Shown: piece by piece, positions 8,470-15,406 of the stretch | Layout: each line of letters opens with the position of its first letter | How positions within the stretch are numbered: position 1 is the first letter of the stretch | Assembly: GCA_902485915.1 (NCBI GenBank) | Contig: CABTMH010000017.1 | Coordinates: 1-23,245, forward strand | Direction: 5' to 3' | DNA from: an uncultured Oribacterium sp. | Lineage (GTDB): Bacteria; Bacillota; Clostridia; Lachnospirales; Lachnospiraceae | DNA: 23,245 nucleotides | The notes under the pieces: generated by a model | What the model was told of the DNA's origin: nothing | Seen by the model: only the letters and a program-made list of their open reading frames with translations | Databases searched by the model: none | Position numbers and translations under genes: made by a program

Positions 8470-8994
8470 TTACAAACTGTAAACGCGCTGCTGCACGACA
8501 CTGAGCAGGCGACGGAACTCGGCCTGCCCCTTCTCGTGTTCGAAGCTTCTCTGACGCTCGAGCAGCTTCAGCTTCAGCGCATAGCCGAACAGTACATAGT
8601 CATCAAACATATGAAGACCTACCAGCTGATCCAGCTGCTGGAATGAGAAATCCAGCATGATCTGCTCAGCCTCCAGCGGATTCTTCGCGGTGAGTGCGGA
8701 GCCGACGACCTGTGCCGTCACGTAATCCTTCGAGGAAGGTGCAGGATAGCTCTTTCCGAGCTTCATGCTACGCTGATAATTCAGCTCCTTCGTCATCGCA
8801 CCGTACACCTGGTTCCACTCCTTTACGAGCGGCCCCTCCGCCGAGTTCAGTGTGAGCTCCGATAGGAGCTTATACGTGCCACGGCTGACGGTGGATTCAC
8901 ATAAATCAAGAAATTCCTGATAGCTGAGTGGCATATCTCCGTCACTCCGGAGTTCCGGCAGGCTCGATATCAGATAATAATAATGCGAAGCCAT
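8470..8994 (-). CDS. DUF2764 protein, V-ATPase operon-associated (probable C-subunit counterpart)
   Basis: The 174-residue protein begins MASHYYYLISSLPEL, the hallmark start of DUF2764 proteins. These occur next to subunit A in V-ATPase operons of Borrelia, Chlamydia and Bacteroidetes relatives. It looks soluble and helical, without membrane helices or signal peptide. The gene order E, this gene, A, B, D, I, K is the same as in those organisms. Because no subunit C gene is present, the likely role is the connector (C/d-like) between the central stalk and the membrane rotor; that is inference from position. A strong AGGAGG precedes ATG 8994. The gap to ntpE is 15 bases. Family assignment is from remembered sequence features and was not searched. 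Confidence 0.82.
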   Translation of the reverse strand: MASHYYYLISSLPELRSDGDMPLSYQEFLDLCESTVSRGTYKLLSELTLNSAEGPLVKEWNQVYGAMTKELNYQRSMKLGKSYPAPSSKDYVTAQVVGSALTAKNPLEAEQIMLDFSFQQLDQLVGLHMFDDYVLFGYALKLKLLERQRSFEHEKGQAEFRRLLSVVQQRVYSL

Positions 8995-9009
8995 GAGCAG
9001 TACCTCCTA

Positions 9010-9570
9010 TCAGATTTCAAGGTTTCTGAAGTACGGCATCATCATCTCTGCGATCGCATCATCGGTACAGTCGAAGTATCCTGAACCATCTCTGGCTGCC
9101 AGACGGAAACCGGCATTGACGCCTCTGGTCGGCTTGATCTCGAGGCCGTTTCGAACCTCATCAGCGAGCTCTGCCTTCAGCTCATCAGATACAGCTGCGA
9201 CCTCTGCGCTGTACTGCGCTACATCCTCGCCCGCCAGTGCGGCACGGATCAGCTTGCCCAGCGCAGCACCGGACAGCTCCTTTCGGATATCGTTCTTCAG
9301 AAGCTTCTCGTATTCCTTCTGAACCTCCGTCTTAAATGAGAGCATGGCGTCACGCTTTGCCTGCTCTGCACTGACCGCGGCACTTTCCTTCATGACTCCG
9401 ATTTCCTTTTCCGCGTCTGCCTTTGCAGCAGCAGCTTCTGCCTTTGCATCGGAAAGAATTGCGTCTGCTTTTTTACGGGCTTCCGCAATGATAGAGTCAG
9501 CTTCAGCGTTTGCTGCATCGACACCCTCTTTGCGAATCGATGTAACCAGATCCTGAATCTGTAATTCCAT
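9010..9570 (-). CDS. ntpE: V/A-type ATPase subunit E (peripheral stalk)
   Basis: Subunit E is part of the peripheral stator stalk that keeps the head from turning. The 186-residue product starts MELQIQDLVTSIRKEG. Its long charged Ala/Lys/Glu-rich helix (about 10-95) and globular C-terminal part fit the family. A frame extends to ATG 9591, but that start would place the strong GGAGGAGG Shine-Dalgarno inside the coding region; ATG 9570 stands properly behind it. The usual stalk partner G (or H) was not found in the operon. It is the first gene of the operon, with the promoter about 50 bases upstream. Confidence 0.88.
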   Translation of the reverse strand: MELQIQDLVTSIRKEGVDAANAEADSIIAEARKKADAILSDAKAEAAAAKADAEKEIGVMKESAAVSAEQAKRDAMLSFKTEVQKEYEKLLKNDIRKELSGAALGKLIRAALAGEDVAQYSAEVAAVSDELKAELADEVRNGLEIKPTRGVNAGFRLAARDGSGYFDCTDDAIAEMMMPYFRNLEI

Positions 9571-9622
9571 AGGCCTCCTCCTTGTAAACATAATGAATAT
9601 TTTGGTGAACCCAATTCAGATA

Positions 9623-9651
9623 ATTATAATTGTTAAAAAATTATTAGTAAA
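9623..9651 (-). promoter_or_regulatory. Sigma-A type promoter of the V-ATPase operon
   Basis: On the minus strand TTTACT (9646-9651) and a perfect TATAAT (9623-9628) are separated by 17 bases. The transcription start would fall near 9616, giving a leader of about 46 bases with a strong Shine-Dalgarno. The surroundings are AT-rich. Confidence 0.82.
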
Positions 9652-9735
9652 GATTCTTTATGCGAATTTAATATTTCGGAGATTTCTTCCTTTTTCACTG
9701 CTGAATTTCGGAAAACATAGTATCTGACTCGGACT

Positions 9736-9767
9736 CAACACTATGTAACTTACCATACATCGTGTTG
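9736..9767. repeat. Dyad between the Rnf terminator and the V-ATPase promoter
   Basis: Two 12-base arms (CAACACTATGTA at 9736-9747 and TACATCGTGTTG at 9756-9767) are inverted repeats with one mismatch and an 8-base spacer. No T-run follows on either strand, so it is not an evident terminator. It lies about 85 bases upstream of the V-ATPase -35 box and could bind a regulator. The remainder of the 9571-9911 gap, beyond this, the promoter and the terminator, shows nothing recognisable. Confidence 0.4.
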
Positions 9768-9780
9768 ATTTCATACATAC

Positions 9781-9811
9781 AAAAAAGATCCTGTGTCATA
9801 AATAACACAGG
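9781..9811 (-). terminator. Rho-independent terminator of the Rnf operon
   Basis: A 7-bp stem (CCTGTGT at 9790-9796, ACACAGG at 9805-9811) is followed on the minus strand by ATCTTTTTT. It stands about 100 bases after the rnfB stop, the last gene of the operon. Confidence 0.85.
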
Positions 9812-9911
9812 CTCTCTTCTATATACGTATTCGATTCAGCGAGAGGTCTACCTATAGACTTCTATGTGATGCACGGATCGAACAGCGCATCGGAAGCTTC
9901 ATCCGGAAGCT

Positions 9912-10799
9912 TTATGCCTCTGGCTTCGTCTCTGCCTTCGGAGCTTCTGCTTCAGCAGCCTTCGGCGCTGGCGCTGCAGCCGGCTTCTTTACAACCGGAC
10001 GCTTACCGGTGATTGCACCGGTCGGACACTTCTGCGCACAGATACCGCAGTCCTTACAGTTCTCGTTCATAACCGCGAGATCATTCACGATATGGATACC
10101 ATCGAACGGACAGTTACGCTCACACATACCGCAGGCGATACATCCGGTCGCGCAGGCATCCTTGACTGCCTTACCCTTCAGATGGTTCTGGCAGGCAACA
10201 TGATGCTTCTTCTTATAAGGAACGAGATCGATGATGTGCTTCGGGCAGGCCTTCATGCAGGCACCACAGGCCACACACTTCTCCTTATCGACGACAGCGA
10301 CACCGTTTACGATGTGAATCGCATCGAAGGCACAGGCCTTCACGCAGGTACCGTAACCACAGCAGCTGAATGCACATTCCTTCTCGGAACCGTTTGGTAC
10401 GACCGCAAGCTCGGCACAGTCTGCGATACCGGAATAGTGGTATGCCTGCTTCGCCTTCGAGCAGTCACCCTGGCAGCGTACGAAGGCGACCATCTTGCTG
10501 GACTCATCGATCGGCTCTGCCTTGACACCCATCACCTCAGCGATCTTCTCAGCGACCGCAGCACCGCCGACCGGACACTGGGTTACGGCAGCTTCACCGT
10601 TAGCGATGGCCTTCGCACAGCCATCACAGCCCGGGAATCCGCAGGCACCACAGTTGTTACCTGGCAGGCACTCTCTTACCTTCGCCTCACGCTCGTCTAC
10701 TTCAACCTTAAACTTCTCGGAAGCCACGCCCAGGAAGATGCCGATGACTAAACCGACAGCTCCGACCAGGATGGCAGCAACAACGACAAATAATACCAT
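9912..10799 (-). CDS. rnfB: Rnf complex subunit RnfB (iron-sulfur electron input subunit)
   Basis: RnfB is thought to accept electrons from reduced ferredoxin for the membrane Rnf complex. The 295-residue protein has an N-terminal membrane helix (about 3-25). A Fe-S domain follows with C44, C50, C53, C58 and nearby C75. After it come a series of ferredoxin-type motifs: around C146-C156, C175-C185, C216-C230 and C248-C258. Additional cysteines (C109, C113, C128, C142) suggest the multi-cluster clostridial type. Residues from about 265 on are an Ala/Pro/Lys/Glu-rich tail. It is the last gene of the operon, 16 bases after rnfA, with a strong TAGGAGGG before the ATG. N-terminal electrogenic and C-terminal redox parts match known RnfB in length and order. 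Confidence 0.96.
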   Translation of the reverse strand: MVLFVVVAAILVGAVGLVIGIFLGVASEKFKVEVDEREAKVRECLPGNNCGACGFPGCDGCAKAIANGEAAVTQCPVGGAAVAEKIAEVMGVKAEPIDESSKMVAFVRCQGDCSKAKQAYHYSGIADCAELAVVPNGSEKECAFSCCGYGTCVKACAFDAIHIVNGVAVVDKEKCVACGACMKACPKHIIDLVPYKKKHHVACQNHLKGKAVKDACATGCIACGMCERNCPFDGIHIVNDLAVMNENCKDCGICAQKCPTGAITGKRPVVKKPAAAPAPKAAEAEAPKAETKPEA

Positions 10800-10815
10800 T
10801 TTCTCTACCCTCCTA

Positions 10816-11430
10816 TCAAATCAGGCCCTGGAATCCGAAGAATGCCATGGACATCAGGCATGCTGTCAGAAGAACGATCGGTGCACCCTGGAAGGAACGA
10901 GGGATATCCTTGTTGCCTTCGAGCACATTCTCACGAATATAAGAAAGAAGGAGAATCGCGAGGGCGAAACCGATACCGATGCCGAGTGCGTATACGATAC
11001 ACTCGATCATGTTAAAACCATAGCTTACGTTGTTCAGTGCGACACCGAGTACGGCACAGTTCGTGGTGATCAGCGGAAGGTAAACACCGAGCGCATCATA
11101 GAGGCTCTTCATGTTCTTCTTCATGAACATCTCAACCAGCTGCACGAGTGCGGCGATGAGCAGGATGAAGACGATGGTGTTCAGGAAATCGAGACCATCC
11201 GTGATGCCCAGTGCCTTACAGATCGGGGAGCTTGCGCTCATGATGCCCACATAGATCAGGTGGGAAACGATCGATGCCAGTACCGTAACGAAGATAACGG
11301 CAGCGCCCATACCCTTGGAAGCGGAGGACTTCTTCGATACACCGAGGAAGGCACAGATTCCGAGGAACTGGGACAGAACGACGTTGGAAACAAGAGAATA
11401 TTTAATTGCAATTAACAGAAGATCTACCAT
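10816..11430 (-). CDS. rnfA: Rnf complex subunit RnfA (membrane)
   Basis: RnfA and RnfE form the membrane pair that carries a [2Fe-2S] cluster buried between them in known Rnf/Nqr structures. The 204-residue product has six hydrophobic helices. The matching cysteines are visible in FLGICAFLG (Cys26) and in the TTNCAVLG segment. Two ATGs compete. ATG 11436 overlaps the rnfE stop as ATGA but sits only one base behind GGAGG. ATG 11430 has a 7-base spacing and is preferred. Helix number and length agree with RnfA of Clostridia. Confidence 0.95.
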   Translation of the reverse strand: MVDLLLIAIKYSLVSNVVLSQFLGICAFLGVSKKSSASKGMGAAVIFVTVLASIVSHLIYVGIMSASSPICKALGITDGLDFLNTIVFILLIAALVQLVEMFMKKNMKSLYDALGVYLPLITTNCAVLGVALNNVSYGFNMIECIVYALGIGIGFALAILLLSYIRENVLEGNKDIPRSFQGAPIVLLTACLMSMAFFGFQGLI

Positions 11431-11432
11431 AC

Positions 11433-12122
11433 TCATGCCTCCTTCACGTCAGCGGCATCTGTGCTCTGGTTATATGCACCGAACACATCGCCGGAGGTTA
11501 CAAATTCATTCGACTCCTGTCCGCCGTTGGTTGCAGACGGGAGGCCCAGCTTGTTCTGGATCGCGGTCAGGAAAGCGAGCACCAGGAACGCACCTGGAGC
11601 CAGAACCATCATACCGATATGGAAATCATCCGGGATGATCTGGAAGCCGAAGATAGAGCCTGCACCGAGGATCTCACGGAATGCACCGAGCGCAACGAGT
11701 GCGAAGGTGAAGCCGAGTCCCATGCCGAGTCCATCGAAGAAGGACAGGATCGGAGTGTTAAACAGTGCAAAGGACTCTGCACGTCCGAGGATGATACAGT
11801 TTACGACGATCAGCGGGATATAGATACCGAGCGCGCTGTAAATATCCGGTGTATAGGCCTGCATGAGAAGCTGTACGACGGTTACGAGAGATGCCACGAC
11901 GACGATCTCACTCGGAAGACGCATACGGCCAGGAATCACCTTACGAATAGCGGAAATAAGCATGTTGGACATAACCAGTACGGCGGTCGTGGAAAGACCC
12001 ATGCCGATCGCGTTGGTCGCACTCGTGGTGGTTGCCAGTGTAGGACACATACCAAGCATCATGATGAAGGTAGGATTTTCTTTAACGATACCGTTATAAA
12101 TTCTTTCTACATATTTATTCAT
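11433..12122 (-). CDS. rnfE: Rnf complex subunit RnfE (membrane)
   Basis: This is the membrane partner of RnfA, homologous to NqrD. The 229-residue protein has about six hydrophobic helices. It has the paired cysteines expected for the shared [2Fe-2S] centre, in MLGMCPTLA and VVNCIILG. The gene starts 13 bases after rnfG, with GGAGGATAG before the ATG. Its end touches the start of rnfA. The C-terminal 25 residues or so are polar and likely cytoplasmic. Confidence 0.95.
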   Translation of the reverse strand: MNKYVERIYNGIVKENPTFIMMLGMCPTLATTTSATNAIGMGLSTTAVLVMSNMLISAIRKVIPGRMRLPSEIVVVASLVTVVQLLMQAYTPDIYSALGIYIPLIVVNCIILGRAESFALFNTPILSFFDGLGMGLGFTFALVALGAFREILGAGSIFGFQIIPDDFHIGMMVLAPGAFLVLAFLTAIQNKLGLPSATNGGQESNEFVTSGDVFGAYNQSTDAADVKEA

Positions 12123-12135
12123 CTTCTATCCTCCT

Positions 12136-12744
12136 TCACTTAAGGATGTAATCCTGAACAAACTCAGTAGCGGCATTGACCGTGTTCGTAACCGCGGTCG
12201 AGGTGATGGTCGCACCTGAAATTGCATCGATTTCATCCTCACCGGCACCGCCGCCCTTCTTTACAGAGAGCTTCGTACCCTTGCCGGCAAACTGCTCATA
12301 GAACGCAGGCTCTGTCGCCTTCTGGCCGAGACCTGCCGTCTCTGGAAGTGTCTCCGGGAAGGAAATACCGGTTACCTTCAGATCAGCATCGACACCGACG
12401 ACGACGATGACACTTCCACCGTAACCAGCGGCTGAGCCCTTGATGATGTAGCCGGTTTCTGCACCGGATGCATCCTTCGCAGCGACGACAGAAATCAGGG
12501 AAGCGCCACCGTTCTCGGCTGCGATCTTTCCATCGCTCTGTGCTGTTGTGAGAGCATCTGCATAGGTCGCATCATCGTACTCCTCTGCCGGCATAACCTG
12601 CTTATAGGATTCGATGGTAGAAGCCATATTGATCTCATAGATTTTCTGCTTCGTCATGCCATAGGCACCACCGAGGCAGCAACCGGAAATCAGTGTAATC
12701 AGGGCCAGGACAAGCGCGTCCTTCATGAAAGAATCCTTCTTCAT
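12136..12744 (-). CDS. rnfG: Rnf complex subunit RnfG (covalent-FMN subunit)
   Basis: RnfG carries a covalently bound FMN that passes electrons within Rnf. The 202-residue protein has an N-terminal membrane helix (about 9-30) and an exported FMN-binding domain (about 80-195). The flavinylation motif D173-A-I-S-G-A-T179-I-T is complete; Thr179 would receive FMN from the ApbE transferase. No apbE gene lies in this window. The ATG overlaps the rnfD stop as ATGA and is preceded by AGGAGGG. Thr179 and its surroundings are repeated almost exactly in the FMN protein at 20652-21203. Confidence 0.95.
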   Translation of the reverse strand: MKKDSFMKDALVLALITLISGCCLGGAYGMTKQKIYEINMASTIESYKQVMPAEEYDDATYADALTTAQSDGKIAAENGGASLISVVAAKDASGAETGYIIKGSAAGYGGSVIVVVGVDADLKVTGISFPETLPETAGLGQKATEPAFYEQFAGKGTKLSVKKGGGAGEDEIDAISGATITSTAVTNTVNAATEFVQDYILK

Positions 12745-13694
12745 TTCTTAGCGCCCTCCTTTCCAAAAGCCTTCGGTACGGTATGCACATTGATCATCGG
12801 AACGAGGATGTTGCAGATGATGATGGCATAGGAAACACCCTCTGCGGAGCCACCGAAGAGACGGAACAGTCCGGTCAGGATACCCAGCATCACAGCGAAG
12901 ATGATCTGGCCGAGCGGGGTGATCGGGGATGTAACATAGTCCGTCGCCATGAAGAACGCACCGAAGATCAGTCCACCGGCGCAGAGTTCACAGGCGAGAT
13001 AGTAAAGGTCGAAGCCGTGACCACCGAAAAGCAGGGTGAAGACGGCCACTGTTCCGATGTAGATCAGCGGGATCTTCGGAGAAATCACCTTACGGATGAT
13101 GAGGTATGCAGCACCGAGCAGCACGCAGAGCTTCGAAACCTCACCGATGGTTCCAGGGATACGTCCGAGGAAGGCAGCACCGAGGTCGATCTTTGCGATC
13201 GCGTCCGGATTCGTCTTCATGAAGGCGAGCGGTGTTGCACCGGAAAGTGCATCTGCGCCGACACCGGTGAAGCTGGTCATCTTACCTGCGAAGGAAATCA
13301 GCAGGAAGCATCTGGCAGCGAGCGCCGGGTTCATAAAGTTCTTACCGAGACCGCCATAGAGCTGCTTTACGATGATGATGGCGAAAACAGCACCGAGGCA
13401 TGGAATCCAGGCAGGGATATCCGGCGGGCAGTTGAGCGCGAGGATGAGACCTGTAACCGCAGCGGACCAGTCCGCGATGGTGATCGGCAACTTCATGCAC
13501 TTCTCATACACAAGCTCGGAAATAACAGCAGCAGCGACCGTCAGGATACATACGAGTGCAGCGTTAAAGCCCCACTGGATGATACCGTACAGGGTCGTCG
13601 GAATCAGGGCGATGAAGACATCGCGCATGATTTCCGCAGTCGTTACGTTGTCACGAATATGCGGATTTGAGGAAAGATTTAAAAGCTTACTCAT
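12741..13694 (-). CDS. rnfD: Rnf complex subunit RnfD (membrane flavin subunit)
   Basis: RnfD is an integral membrane subunit with a second covalent FMN and is proposed to take part in ion translocation. The 317-residue product has many hydrophobic helices. The flavinylation sequence D148-A-L-S-G-A-T154 is present. The conserved NFMNPALAARCF (119-130) is typical of RnfD/NqrB. The first base of its ATG is shared with the TAA stop of rnfC, and it overlaps rnfG by four bases, so rnfC-D-G are probably translationally coupled. Confidence 0.95.
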   Translation of the reverse strand: MSKLLNLSSNPHIRDNVTTAEIMRDVFIALIPTTLYGIIQWGFNAALVCILTVAAAVISELVYEKCMKLPITIADWSAAVTGLILALNCPPDIPAWIPCLGAVFAIIIVKQLYGGLGKNFMNPALAARCFLLISFAGKMTSFTGVGADALSGATPLAFMKTNPDAIAKIDLGAAFLGRIPGTIGEVSKLCVLLGAAYLIIRKVISPKIPLIYIGTVAVFTLLFGGHGFDLYYLACELCAGGLIFGAFFMATDYVTSPITPLGQIIFAVMLGILTGLFRLFGGSAEGVSYAIIICNILVPMINVHTVPKAFGKEGAKK

Positions 13695-15088
13695 TATTTC
13701 TGTACCTCCTCCGCTTTCTTCTCAGCGGCCTTCGCCTCTGCTTCTGCCTTCGCCTTTGCAGCGGCAGCTCTACGCTCCGCACCGACACGGCGCTTCATCT
13801 CCTTGAAGCCCTGGGTGAGCGGACGCTTCGCCGGGCATACATATGCGCAGGCACCACACTCGAGACACTCCATACCCTCGAGCTCTGTGAAGCGGGCGGT
13901 ATCCTTCTTCAGTGCAGCCTTAAACATCATGGTCGGCATGAGGTTCTCCGGGCATGCGGAAACACAGCGGCCGCAGCCGATGCAGGCTGTGGTCGGCTCA
14001 TGGGAAACCTGATCCTGTGCGAACGCCAGGATGGAGCTCGAGTTCTTCGCTACCGGGATATCGAGCTTAAACAGCGGGATACCCATCATCGGTCCACCGC
14101 AGACGATCTTCTCCGGCTCGGTCTTGAAGCCACCGGCCTGATCCACGATCTCCTGGTAGTTCATACCGGTCGGCACGCGGAAGTTGCCCGGCTTCGCCAT
14201 CGCATCACCGGTTACGGTGAGGATTCTCGAAACGAGCGGCTTCGATTCACAAACGGCCTCATAGATGGCGAGCATGGTGGCAGCATTGTCCACGACGCAG
14301 CCTGCGTCTGCCGGAAGCATACCGGAGTTGATCTTACGACCCGTGATCGCATAGATCAGCTGACGCTCACCACCCTGCGGATACTTGGTCTTCAGTGCCA
14401 CGACCTCGATGTTCGACGCACCCTTCGCTGCCTCTGTCATCGTGCGGACAGCCTCCGGCTTGTTATCCTCGATACCGATGACACCCTTTGCGTTCGGGAA
14501 AATCGAAAGAATGACCTTGAGGCCGCCGATGATTTTCTCCGGCTCCTCGAGCATGATGCGATAGTCGGAGGTGAGGTAAGGCTCACACTCGGCACCGTTT
14601 ACGAGGAAATAATCGATCTTATCGATGTTCTTCGGTGCCAGCTTCACGGAGGTAGGGAATCCTGCTCCGCCCAGTCCGACGATACCGGCTTCCTTTACGA
14701 TGTTCACGATCTCGTCCCGCGTGAGCTTCGTATAGTCTCTCGCCTGACCGAAACCTTCGATCGCTTCATACTGCTGGTCGTTCTCTACTACAATTGCGTC
14801 TACCATGGCTCCGCCGGCTGTCAGCTTCTTCTCGATACTCTTTACAGTACCGGATACAGAGCAGATGACAGGTGCGGAAATAAATCCACCGGCCTCAGCG
14901 ATCTTCTGTCCGACGAGGACATGATCCCCCTTCGCTACAACCGGCTTCGCCGGTGCACCGATATGCTGAGAAAGCGGATAGACCATGAGTCCCTGCGGCT
15001 TCAGCTCGACGATCGCCTGATCCTTAGCGAGATCCTTGCCGTCATAGGGATGGACGCCACCTTTAAAAGTGGTAACACCCATGTTCAC
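13694..15088 (-). CDS. rnfC: Rnf complex subunit RnfC (NADH/FMN and iron-sulfur subunit)
   Basis: RnfC is the peripheral subunit where NAD+ is reduced (or NADH oxidised). The 464-residue protein has an N-terminal barrel-like region and a NuoF-like nucleotide/FMN-binding region with GLGGAGFPT (138-146). Two [4Fe-4S] motifs follow: C369-C372-C375-C379 and C408-C411-C414-C418. The final 30 residues are Ala/Lys/Glu-rich and probably helical. It is the first gene of the operon, with TTTAGGAGG before the ATG and an extended -10 promoter about 35 bases upstream. Order C-D-G-E-A-B is that of clostridial Rnf operons. Confidence 0.96.
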   Translation of the reverse strand: MNMGVTTFKGGVHPYDGKDLAKDQAIVELKPQGLMVYPLSQHIGAPAKPVVAKGDHVLVGQKIAEAGGFISAPVICSVSGTVKSIEKKLTAGGAMVDAIVVENDQQYEAIEGFGQARDYTKLTRDEIVNIVKEAGIVGLGGAGFPTSVKLAPKNIDKIDYFLVNGAECEPYLTSDYRIMLEEPEKIIGGLKVILSIFPNAKGVIGIEDNKPEAVRTMTEAAKGASNIEVVALKTKYPQGGERQLIYAITGRKINSGMLPADAGCVVDNAATMLAIYEAVCESKPLVSRILTVTGDAMAKPGNFRVPTGMNYQEIVDQAGGFKTEPEKIVCGGPMMGIPLFKLDIPVAKNSSSILAFAQDQVSHEPTTACIGCGRCVSACPENLMPTMMFKAALKKDTARFTELEGMECLECGACAYVCPAKRPLTQGFKEMKRRVGAERRAAAAKAKAEAEAKAAEKKAEEVQK

Positions 15089-15120
15089 ATACCTCCTAAA
15101 ATAAATTCATAGACTGTTTT

Positions 15121-15148
15121 ATTATATCAAATCTGCGAGACTCGACAA
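15121..15148 (-). promoter_or_regulatory. Extended -10 promoter of the Rnf operon
   Basis: On the minus strand TTGTCG (15143-15148) and TATAAT (15121-15126) are 16 bases apart, and the -10 carries the TG extension (TGATATAAT). Transcription would start near 15114, leaving a leader of about 25 bases. Confidence 0.85.
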
Positions 15149-15184
15149 CGAAATTCCATGGGATGTACGTCATTTAGTGCAAAT

Positions 15185-15207
15185 TTTCAACAAAATATTT
15201 GTTAAAA
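15185..15207. promoter_or_regulatory. AT-rich palindrome upstream of the Rnf promoter
   Basis: Two 10-base arms with one mismatch (TTTCAACAAA at 15185-15194, TTTGTTAAAA at 15198-15207) flank a 3-base spacer. It lies about 37 bases upstream of the -35 box, a place suited to an activator or an UP-element. The half-site order is opposite to the clostridial Rex operator, so Rex is not supported. The rest of 15149-15241 is AT-rich without further recognisable sites. Confidence 0.35.
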
Positions 15208-15241
15208 TAATGACATAATGAACAAAAATTTGACAATATCT

Positions 15242-15286
15242 AAAAAACGTCACAAGCTCGGATTTGCTCTCCGATCTGGTGACGTT
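15242..15286 (-). terminator. Rho-independent terminator of glmS
   Basis: An outer 8-bp stem (AACGTCAC at 15246-15253, GTGACGTT at 15279-15286) encloses a smaller CGG-rich inner stem. A run of six T follows on the minus strand. It lies about 120 bases past the glmS stop; the bases between show nothing recognisable. Confidence 0.85.
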
Positions 15287-15406
15287 TTCTTAAAGATGTA
15301 ACGGTGTTTTCTTCTGCATGCGGCGTACCGGAGCTGCATGCATCCGATTTCTGAGCTCCCAGTTCATAAAATCCGATGGCGAAACGGTAACGCGCTTCGG
15401 CTCAGC

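Noticed and set aside
13667..15112. A 481-residue open frame on the plus strand opposite rnfC
   Set aside because: RnfC on the minus strand has two complete [4Fe-4S] motifs and the operon context. The plus-strand product is rich in Arg, His, Leu and Asp with no domain, typical of an antisense shadow.
15185..15207. Rex operator before rnf
   Set aside because: Clostridial Rex sites have TTGTTAA then TTAACAA half-sites. Here the order is reversed (TTAACAA then TTGTTGA), so the name is not justified.
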